DNA of 64,000 nt from Oscillospiraceae bacterium (GTDB taxonomy: Bacteria > Bacillota > Clostridia > Oscillospirales > Ruminococcaceae). This document shows, piece by piece, positions 57,937 to 64,000 of the stretch. A model generated the notes under the pieces. That model saw nothing but the letters and a program-made list of their open reading frames with translations, ran no database searches and was not told where the DNA came from. The stretch covers positions 1-64,000 of the forward strand of contig WQXO01000009.1 of assembly GCA_009784825.1 (NCBI GenBank), given 5' to 3'. The translations under genes and the position numbers were made by a program. Position 1 is the first letter of the stretch; the number at the start of each line of letters is the position of its first letter.

Positions 57937-59007
57937 CTATATTCTCTCCTCGCAATACTCACACACGTGAACTCCGTTGGTTTCCACAAAACTATGGACT
58001 AATCCATGCTCATTATTAACTATACAGCGTGGGTTCTTACATTCTAACCCCTTGGAATTCCCGCCGTTTAACAAAGGTTTCATTTTCATGTCATAATCAA
58101 GCATAATCAGAATCAACGCCATTCGTGCATACATGCCGTAGTTCGCCTGCTTAAAGTATAACGCACGTGGGTCATCATCAACCTCATTAGCGATTTCGTC
58201 AACCCTCGGGAGCGGGTGCAGTATTATTAAGTCATCTTTAGCTGATTTTAACTTCGCCATATTAAGCATAAACACATCTTTTTGCTGTTCATACGCTTCG
58301 TCGCTTATGAACCGTTCTTTTTGTATCCTCGTCATATACAGGACATCTAACTCCGGTAACGCCTCCTCTAAAGACGGAACATCTTTGCATATTGTACCGC
58401 TTTCGGTTAATTCTTTCTTTAGATAATCGGGCAAGCCTAATTCCGGTGTGGAAATAAACGTCAGCTTATTATTGTCATATTTCGATATGGCACGGACTAA
58501 TGAATGTACTGTTCTGCCGTTTTTTAAGTCTCCGCAGATTCCTATGTTCAAATCGGTCAGCCGCTTTTTCTCCTCGGTTAATGTCATTAAGTCGGTGAGC
58601 GTCTGCGTTGGGTGGAGGTGTCCCCCATCTCCCGCATTTACGACGGGACAGTCTGCCGTGAGTGCCGCCGCCTTAACTGTTCCCTCAAGATAATGCCGCA
58701 TAACCATTATGTCGGAATATGCCGAAACAGTTTTGGTGGTGTCTTTTAAGTTCTCGCCCTTAGCAATACTGGAGGTTTCGGGATTGTCGAAGCCGATTAT
58801 TCCGCCGCCGAGCCTAAGCATTGCCGCTTGGAAGCTCATTTGTGTACGGGTACTCGGCTCATAAAAAAGCGTCGCCATAATCTTACCGGTGCATGCCCCC
58901 TCATAAATATGCGGATTTTTCATAATCGTGCTTGCCAATTGGATTATCTCGTTCCACTGCTCCACCGAATAATCGCCCAAATCAATTAAATGATTGTATT
59001 TTTTCAT
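57937..59007 (-). CDS. pyrB: aspartate carbamoyltransferase fused to a PyrI-type zinc domain
   Basis: 356 aa from the ATG at 59007 (GGAGGGACT upstream). Residues 1-305 are a full PyrB: LFYEPSTRTQMSFQAAMLRLGG (carbamoyl-phosphate loop), SAYSDIMVMRHY, HLHPTQTLTDLMT, and ILHPLPRVDEIA. After a short linker the C-terminus carries C323-x4-C328-x20-C349-x2-C352, matching the zinc module of the regulatory chain PyrI (C-x4-C, C-x2-C), but the nucleotide-binding allosteric domain is absent. Commits carbamoyl phosphate to pyrimidines. No other pyr genes adjacent. Confidence 0.93.
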   Translation of the reverse strand: MKKYNHLIDLGDYSVEQWNEIIQLASTIMKNPHIYEGACTGKIMATLFYEPSTRTQMSFQAAMLRLGGGIIGFDNPETSSIAKGENLKDTTKTVSAYSDIMVMRHYLEGTVKAAALTADCPVVNAGDGGHLHPTQTLTDLMTLTEEKKRLTDLNIGICGDLKNGRTVHSLVRAISKYDNNKLTFISTPELGLPDYLKKELTESGTICKDVPSLEEALPELDVLYMTRIQKERFISDEAYEQQKDVFMLNMAKLKSAKDDLIILHPLPRVDEIANEVDDDPRALYFKQANYGMYARMALILIMLDYDMKMKPLLNGGNSKGLECKNPRCIVNNEHGLVHSFVETNGVHVCEYCEERI

Positions 59008-59043
59008 AGTCCCTCCACACATGATTTCATTAATTTCTACAAC

Positions 59044-59072
59044 ATTATAACAAAAATCAAGCAGTTCGTCAA
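59044..59072 (-). promoter_or_regulatory. sigma-A promoter of pyrB
   Basis: Minus strand TTGACG (59072-59067), 17-bp spacer, TATAAT (59049-59044), 36 bp before the start. No PyrR-type leader is evident in such a short leader. Confidence 0.8.
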
Positions 59073-59090
59073 TATTTTGTAAAAAAGTTC

Positions 59091-59119
59091 TTGATTATTT
59101 TTATATATTGTGATAAAAT
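59091..59119 (+). promoter_or_regulatory. sigma-A promoter placed almost at the start codon
   Basis: TTGATT at 59091-59096, 17-bp spacer, TAAAAT at 59114-59119. The predicted transcription start (about 59126) is 2-4 nt before the ATG at 59129. Confidence 0.6.
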
Positions 59120-59128
59120 GGATTTGTT

Positions 59129-59938
59129 ATGGTATTTGATGCACACACACATATATTCCCCGACAAGATAGCCGAAAGGGCTTCGGCGGGTATCGGGGAG
59201 TTCTACGACATGCCGATGAAGTATGACGGCTCGGTGGCTACGCTTATGCAGTTATGCAGGAGAGTGGCAGCTTCTCTTAATAATTCCGTAATCGGCTGTA
59301 TGGTCTGCTCGGTTGCGACACGTCCGGAGCAAGTAATCAGCATTAACGATTTCATAAGCGATGCCGTTCATGAGTCTGACGGGTTCTTCACGGGGTTCTG
59401 CTCACTTCACCCGGATATGACCGAGAACGAATTAGACAGCGAGCTTAATCGAGTTATCGCACTCGGCTTAAAAGGCGTTAAGCTCCACCCGGATATTCAA
59501 AAATTCGAGGCAGACGGTAAAGCCGCTTACAGGATTTATGAAGCGATTGATAACCGATTGCCGCTACTTATACACGCAGGTGACAGCAGGTTCAGTTATT
59601 CTTCACCTAAAAAAATCCGAAAAGCTCTTGAACAATTCCCCGATATGACAGTCATCGCCGCACATTTCGGAGGCTGGTCGGAGTGGGACGATGCCGTTCA
59701 TGAATTGACAGGACATGAAAATTTATACGTGGACACCTGTAGCTCACTTTACACGATTAAACCGGAGAAAGCACGGGAATACATTACTGTATTCGGGGAA
59801 GACAGGGTGCTGTTCGGGACGGATTATCCAATGTGGGACATAAGCGACGAATTAGAATTAATTGACAAGCTGAACCTTTCACCATCAGTTAAGGAAAAAA
59901 TACTATACAAGAACGCGAGGAAACTGTTTAATGTTTAA
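59129..59938 (+). CDS. amidohydrolase-family (Amidohydro_2) metal hydrolase
   Basis: 269-aa TIM-barrel hydrolase: DAHTHIFPDKIA (metal-binding H-x-H), GLKGVKLHPDIQKF, LLIHAGD, VIAAHFGGW and FGTDYPMWD (catalytic Asp). Related enzymes are decarboxylases or lactone/amide hydrolases; the substrate is unknown. No convincing Shine-Dalgarno sequence precedes the ATG and the promoter is very close, so the mRNA may be nearly leaderless. Overlaps the next gene by 8 bp. Confidence 0.82.
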   Translation: MVFDAHTHIFPDKIAERASAGIGEFYDMPMKYDGSVATLMQLCRRVAASLNNSVIGCMVCSVATRPEQVISINDFISDAVHESDGFFTGFCSLHPDMTENELDSELNRVIALGLKGVKLHPDIQKFEADGKAAYRIYEAIDNRLPLLIHAGDSRFSYSSPKKIRKALEQFPDMTVIAAHFGGWSEWDDAVHELTGHENLYVDTCSSLYTIKPEKAREYITVFGEDRVLFGTDYPMWDISDELELIDKLNLSPSVKEKILYKNARKLFNV

Positions 59939-60770
59939 GGGAAGAATTAATATTTTAAGTTTAATCATGCTCTTTGCGGGAACTGTGATAATCGGTTCGG
60001 CGTTGAGTGCTTTGTATTTAATGCTTGCTCCCATATTCAAGGATTGGAACATTAACTTGGGAATTCTGCTTGCCGTCTTGTTCGGGGCGGTTATGGCAGT
60101 TGCCATGTGGATTATGGTAAAGCTTCTGAAAGACTATCACCCTAAGCTTACATTTGCCTTTACTTCGTTGGGCTGTTTAGTATTCACCTATTTTAAATGG
60201 GGGTTATATGTTTCAGCAGATGCGGAGGTTTCTTTAATCAGTTGTCTGATTAACCCATTTGCCTTAATTGACAGGATAATTCTGATAAACGCTGAGGGGC
60301 GTTGGATGCACAACAGTGCCGTATATAAAGAAAACCTGCTTTGGGTTGTGTGGGCTGCGGAATTCCTTATTATTTGTGTTCCCGCTGTGATTGTTGCGGT
60401 TAAAACCGCCAGCCGCCCTAAGCCCTTTATAAACACCGACACAAGCATACCTTATTATAATGCTTCGTTCATACCGGGAACACCGATTAGTAACGATGCC
60501 AATCCAAACAGCGAGGGTATGGGCTTTGCAGGCGAATATAAACCTGCTGTGGCTGTCCCCGAATATGAGAGACCGTCTGTCCCCGAACAAGTCCCTGTCG
60601 CCTCTCTCTCGGAGGAGGATTCTGTTTTCGATGCGGTTGACCTGTTCGTACCCGATGTAAATCCCGATGAAATATTCTCAGACATGTATGACCCTAACGT
60701 CGAAATAGGGTTAGAATTACCTAAAGCTAAGGAAGAAAAAGATGTCAGTTTCGAGGATTTACTGTTGTAA
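59931..60770 (+). CDS. four-helix membrane protein of unknown function
   Basis: 279 aa. Membrane helices at about 8-30, 42-64, 73-93 and 139-160, then an acidic, Pro/Ser/Glu-rich cytoplasmic tail of roughly 110 residues ending EKDVSFEDLLL. Cotranscribed with the amidohydrolase (overlap 8 bp). No family recognised. Confidence 0.7.
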   Translation: MFKGRINILSLIMLFAGTVIIGSALSALYLMLAPIFKDWNINLGILLAVLFGAVMAVAMWIMVKLLKDYHPKLTFAFTSLGCLVFTYFKWGLYVSADAEVSLISCLINPFALIDRIILINAEGRWMHNSAVYKENLLWVVWAAEFLIICVPAVIVAVKTASRPKPFINTDTSIPYYNASFIPGTPISNDANPNSEGMGFAGEYKPAVAVPEYERPSVPEQVPVASLSEEDSVFDAVDLFVPDVNPDEIFSDMYDPNVEIGLELPKAKEEKDVSFEDLLL

Positions 60771-60849
60771 AAGAAACATTTCGGCAGTTTTAATCGTTAT
60801 TATATGTAATACAGTTAAATAAATCATCAAAAATAAAAAGGAGAAAACT

Positions 60850-61713
60850 ATGTTAGTATCAGCAAAAGAAATGCTTCAGAAAGCAATGGCAGGCAAATAT
60901 GCGGTAGGGCAGTTCAACATCAACAATTTAGAATGGACTAAGGCGGTTCTTCTCACAGCACAAGAGTGCAATTCCCCTGTAATTCTCGGGGTTTCCGAGG
61001 GTGCGGGTAAGTACATGGGCGGTTATAAGACTATTGTGGGTATGGTCAACGGAATGATAGAGTGCATGAACATCACTGTACCGGTTGCACTTCACCTTGA
61101 CCACGGTTCGTATGACGGTGCAATGGCATGCATTGATGCGGGGTTCTCCTCGGTTATGTACGACGGCTCGCACGAACCGATTGAGCAGAATATTGCAAAC
61201 ACCAAGAAATTAGTGGAAATCTGCAACTCACTTAATAAATCACTTGAGGCTGAAGTCGGCTCAATCGGCGGCGAGGAAGACGGTGTAGTAGGCACAGGCG
61301 AGGTCGCTTGTCCCGACGAATGTAAGCTCATCGCTGACTTAGGCGTAACCATGCTTGCCGCAGGAATTGGGAACATTCACGGTGCATACCCCGATGACTG
61401 GGCAGGTCTGAGCTTTGAAACTCTCGAAATCATCAAGGGCAAAATCGGAGATATGCCGTTGGTGCTTCACGGCGGAACAGGAATTTCCGAAGAGATGATT
61501 AAAAAAGCAATTTCACTCGGAGTTGCGAAAATCAACGTAAACACTGAATGTCAGTGGGCGTTCCAGTTAGCAACCCGTAAGTATATCGAGGACGGCAAGG
61601 ACTTAGTCGGCAAGGGTTTTGACCCCCGTAAGCTGTTAGAACCGGGATATAACGCAATCAAAGCAGCTGTCAAGGAAAAAATGGAGCTGTTCGGAAGTGT
61701 CGGAAAAGCTTAG
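60850..61713 (+). CDS. fba: class II fructose-bisphosphate aldolase
   Basis: 287 aa. FNINNLEWTKAVL, VALHLDHGSYDGAMACIDAGFSSVMYDGSH (zinc His and catalytic Asp), EAEVGSIGGEEDGV, GNIHGAY, LVLHGGTGISEEM and INVNTECQ. Glycolytic/gluconeogenic cleavage of fructose-1,6-bisphosphate. AAGGAGAAAACT precedes the ATG. The gene is followed by a 13-bp palindrome that overlaps the next promoter. Confidence 0.95.
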   Translation: MLVSAKEMLQKAMAGKYAVGQFNINNLEWTKAVLLTAQECNSPVILGVSEGAGKYMGGYKTIVGMVNGMIECMNITVPVALHLDHGSYDGAMACIDAGFSSVMYDGSHEPIEQNIANTKKLVEICNSLNKSLEAEVGSIGGEEDGVVGTGEVACPDECKLIADLGVTMLAAGIGNIHGAYPDDWAGLSFETLEIIKGKIGDMPLVLHGGTGISEEMIKKAISLGVAKINVNTECQWAFQLATRKYIEDGKDLVGKGFDPRKLLEPGYNAIKAAVKEKMELFGSVGKA

Positions 61714-61725
61714 GTAAAATATTGT

Positions 61726-61759
61726 AATATCGGTAAATTGTTTGACATTTACCGATATT
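61726..61759. terminator. 13-bp stem-loop overlapping a promoter
   Basis: AATATCGGTAAAT / ATTTACCGATATT with an 8-nt loop, 13 bp after the fba stop. The T-run is poor. The -35 box of the next promoter lies in the loop and the start of the second arm, so this may be an operator as much as a terminator. Confidence 0.55.
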
Positions 61760-61770
61760 CATATTATAAT
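61742..61770 (+). promoter_or_regulatory. perfect-consensus sigma-A promoter
   Basis: TTGACA at 61742-61747, 17-bp spacer, TATAAT at 61765-61770; the surface muramidase gene starts 33 bp later after AGGAGG. Confidence 0.85.
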
Positions 61771-61802
61771 TCGTATAATTGATTAATTCAGGAGGTAAAA
61801 CA

Positions 61803-63206
61803 ATGCATAAAAAAATTCTGACACGGATTGTTTCGGTCATAATTATAACAGCAGTATTTCTCCCGACGTTGTGTGTTCCTGCGAGTGCCGCAGTAATCGA
61901 GTGGGACGGGAAATCAACTCTGCAAAGCGGAAATACATATACAGTAAATAAAGAGTTATTCGTTTCGGGGAATGTAGACGTTCCGAAAGGGGTACAGTTA
62001 TTCGTTTATGCCGATGGCAGGCTTGTGTTCACAAGCGGCTCAAGCGTCACCGTATCCGGTGAATTGGCTGTGGCACAGAAGGGTGAAATTTTCGTATCCG
62101 GTAATCTCTTGATAAAAGAGGGTGGCACGTTAGGGGCATATGGCTCGTTATTGTCATCGCTCGGTTCAAAAATTGAGATTTCCGGAAGCATGACTGTTTA
62201 TAACAAGGGTGAGTTTAAATCCTCCGGTGAGTTCGTGATTTATAAATCGGGTAATCTCACAAGCAGGGGCAGCATAACTATTCTTAAGAGCGGCGAAATG
62301 ATGACTACAGGAGTAGTGGCGATTGAAAAGAGCGGTAAGTTCATCATTAACGGATATACCGGAATTACACTCGGCGGACTGTTCACCAATTCAGGGTCAT
62401 TGACTGTCGGTAAAAACGGAAGAATGGTAAACAGCGGCACCCTCATCATCGAACATACCGCAAGCTTCACCCGCACAGGGAAATTCTCGACAACCAAAAG
62501 CGGCTCATTCATAGACAAGGGTACAATTCCGAATTATGATGCAATGGCGGCTTCCGGAATTAATAGTGAAAAGGCAGTCAGAAAAAACGGGATTGACATC
62601 TCCCACTGGAACGGTACTATTAATTGGCAGCAGGTTGCCGCTTCCGGGATTGACTTTGTTATGATTAGGGCGGGCAGAGGTCACATTAACGATTCTCAGC
62701 CCATGATTGAGGACACACGATTCCGTGAACACCTCGCAGGGGCACAGGCGAACGGCATAGAGGTGGGAGTGTATTTCTACAGCTACGCCAAAACCGTTAA
62801 GGAAGCACAAGCAGAGGCACGCTTTTTGGTCAATATTCTGAAGGATTGCAAAATCACCTACCCTGTCGCCCTCGACATGGAGGAGGAGCCGCATTATTAC
62901 ACAGGGGATAAACCACAGAAAATGGCAGAGGCGTTCTTGAAAATCATCATGGACCACGGATATTTCCCGATGATGTATTCCTATAAATCGTGGTTAGAAA
63001 CGAACCTTGACAACGAGTTCCTTAATAAATATGCTGTTTGGGTGGCACATGTTAATGTCAGCCAAACCAACTACAAGGGTAATTATCAGATGTGGCAGTA
63101 TTCATGGGTGGGCAGAGTTTCCGGAATAAACGGCGACGTTGACTTGAACATAGCCTACAGGGATTTCGCCGCATATATCAAAAAAATGAGGTTGAATAAT
63201 CTATGA
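61803..63206 (+). CDS. secreted beta-helix/GH25 muramidase-like protein
   Basis: 467 aa from the ATG at 61803 (AGGAGG upstream). Signal peptide (about 1-31, cleavage near ASA-A). Residues about 40-250 are roughly 17-residue repeats rich in Gly/Ser with regular hydrophobics (VSGNLLIKEGGTL, SGEFVIYKSGNL, TGVVAIEKSGKF), predicting a bactofilin-like right-handed beta-helix. Residues about 268-465 are a GH25 lysozyme domain: KNGIDISHWNGTINWQQV, FVMIRAGRG, GVYFYSYA, ALDMEEEP (catalytic D-x-E) and YQMWQYS. Probably a cell-wall-remodelling enzyme on a spacer. Its stop overlaps the yicC start (ATGA). Confidence 0.85.
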   Translation: MHKKILTRIVSVIIITAVFLPTLCVPASAAVIEWDGKSTLQSGNTYTVNKELFVSGNVDVPKGVQLFVYADGRLVFTSGSSVTVSGELAVAQKGEIFVSGNLLIKEGGTLGAYGSLLSSLGSKIEISGSMTVYNKGEFKSSGEFVIYKSGNLTSRGSITILKSGEMMTTGVVAIEKSGKFIINGYTGITLGGLFTNSGSLTVGKNGRMVNSGTLIIEHTASFTRTGKFSTTKSGSFIDKGTIPNYDAMAASGINSEKAVRKNGIDISHWNGTINWQQVAASGIDFVMIRAGRGHINDSQPMIEDTRFREHLAGAQANGIEVGVYFYSYAKTVKEAQAEARFLVNILKDCKITYPVALDMEEEPHYYTGDKPQKMAEAFLKIIMDHGYFPMMYSYKSWLETNLDNEFLNKYAVWVAHVNVSQTNYKGNYQMWQYSWVGRVSGINGDVDLNIAYRDFAAYIKKMRLNNL

Positions 63207-64000
63207 TAAGAAGCATGACAGGATTCGGGCGGGAGCAGCGTATAATTGACGGGCGGGAAATCGTCGTCGAAATCCGCTCGGTTAATCACAGGTATTATGA
63301 GTTTTCTGCGAAGCTGCACCGTCAATTCGGGTATCTCGAAGAAAAGCTTAAGACACTTCTCGGCGGGAAAATTAACCGGGGCAAGGTCGAGGTTAATGTA
63401 ACTGTCTATAACGTAGCCGGAAAAGAAACATTGGTGACGATTAATTCCGGTGTGGTTGAGGCGTATATCTCTGCGTTGAAGCCGCTGAGTTCACAGTTTG
63501 GGCTGAACGATGATTTAAGCCTTTCAGATGTATTCAGAATGACTGATGCGTTTAACATTATGAAAGCCGAAATTGACGAAGACGCCGTTTGGGAGGCTGT
63601 ACACTCTACCGCCTCTGCCGCATTAGAAAAGTTTATAACAATGCGGGAGTGTGAGGGTTCACGCATTAAGGGAGATATTCTTGATAAACTATCATTCATC
63701 GAAAATGCAGTCGGCGAGGTGGAGGTTGTTTCACCCGAGAATGTTGATAAGCACCGAGCAAAGTTATTTGAAAAGATGAAAGAGATTATAGGTGCAAACG
63801 TAGACGAACAGCGAATTTTATTGGAAGCGGCTGTGTTCGCAGAGAAAACCGCAGTCGATGAAGAAACCGTTCGTTTACGAAGCCATATCGAACAGGTCCG
63901 TGAATTATTAGAGAAAGAAGAGGTCGTCGGCAGGAAATTGGACTTTATAGTTCAAGAGATGAACCGTGAGATTAACACAATCGGTTCAAAGGCACAGGGG
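63203..64000 (+). CDS. yicC: YicC-family endoribonuclease (3' end outside window)
   Basis: 266 residues visible, open at the window edge. Begins MIRSMTGFGREQ, then VEIRSVNHRYYEFSAKLHRQF, INRGKVEVNVTV, and near the end FIVQEMNREINTIGSKA, all YicC signatures. YicC proteins are conserved stress-related RNases. Expected full length about 290 aa, so roughly 25 residues are missing. Confidence 0.94.
   Translation, partial: MIRSMTGFGREQRIIDGREIVVEIRSVNHRYYEFSAKLHRQFGYLEEKLKTLLGGKINRGKVEVNVTVYNVAGKETLVTINSGVVEAYISALKPLSSQFGLNDDLSLSDVFRMTDAFNIMKAEIDEDAVWEAVHSTASAALEKFITMRECEGSRIKGDILDKLSFIENAVGEVEVVSPENVDKHRAKLFEKMKEIIGANVDEQRILLEAAVFAEKTAVDEETVRLRSHIEQVRELLEKEEVVGRKLDFIVQEMNREINTIGSKAQG

Noticed and set aside
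1-64000. Insertion sequences, integrases, prophage or toxin-antitoxin modules
   Set aside because: No transposase, recombinase or phage structural motif was recognised; the XRE regulators lack adjacent toxin-like genes.

Overview
The window looks like a chromosomal segment of an anaerobic, spore-forming, probably motile Firmicute of the class Clostridia, Oscillospirales/Ruminococcaceae-like. Evidence: the spoIIAA-spoIIAB-sigF operon, yabP, yabQ, divIC, a SpoIIQ-type LytM protein and a SpoVB-type flippase; low-to-moderate G+C; strong Shine-Dalgarno sequences; many textbook sigma-A promoters (TTGACA, 17 bp, TATAAT); a flagellin and a CheC phosphatase; and the rpmH-rnpA-yidD-yidC-jag cluster. 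No transposase, integrase, prophage or CRISPR array is visible, so this is backbone DNA with unusual gene architectures rather than a mobile island.

Layout. 1-3.4 kb: shikimate genes aroB-aroA-aroC, overlapping. 3.4-5.4 kb: small regulatory/hypothetical genes and an isolated 52-aa gene with its own promoter and terminator. 5.4-10.8 kb (minus strand): maf-mazG-hup-rqcP, a two-gene sugar cassette (GH4 glycosidase and BadF/NagK-type kinase), then yabP-yabQ-divIC. 10.9-12.4 kb: SpoVB-like flippase. 12.4-19.2 kb (minus): complete phosphate-starvation system pstS-pstCA-pstB-phoU-phoP-phoR, with a permuted PstS and a fused PstC-PstA permease. 19.3-19.5 kb: tRNA-Met and tRNA-Glu. 19.6-26.5 kb: Hpt protein, ECF-transporter S component with a divergent Crp/Fnr regulator, and an operon of HD-GYP response regulator, FIST sensor and hybrid histidine kinase. 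26.5-30.4 kb (minus): jag-yidC-yidD-rnpA-rpmH and a histone-H1-like/SCP2 fusion. 30.5-32.5 kb (minus): citrate synthase and a radical SAM protein. 32.7-40.4 kb: a repeat protein with FliM/FliN-like peptides, metallophosphoesterase, flagellin, nth, queH, a degenerate histidine phosphatase, two XRE regulators, a Wzx-like flippase and tadA. 40.5-50 kb: arginine operon argG-GNAT-argH-argC-argJ-(membrane protein)-argB-argD-argF-(PH protein). 50.1-53.3 kb: two tandem membrane-anchored ECF sigma factors, one fused to a C-type lectin domain and one to leucine-rich repeats. 53.3-57.1 kb: spoIIA operon, a tandem pair of paralogous membrane proteins, SpoIIQ-like protein. 57.2-64 kb: CheC, a PyrB fused to a PyrI-type zinc domain, amidohydrolase, membrane protein, fructose-bisphosphate aldolase, a beta-helix/GH25 surface muramidase and the start of yicC.

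Most notable are: (i) the paired transmembrane sigma factors with lectin/LRR ectodomains, each preceded by a similar ECF-type promoter-like element, which could be one-protein surface-sensing transcription systems; (ii) a dispersed family of 7-bp tandem repeat arrays that sits between genes, inside the aroB coding region, between the two tRNAs, and even supplies stop and start codons; (iii) the remodelled Pst transporter (circularly permuted PstS, fused PstCA with an extra extracytoplasmic domain); (iv) PyrB with only the zinc module of PyrI. All functions are assigned by reading motifs in the translated sequence; no database search was possible.
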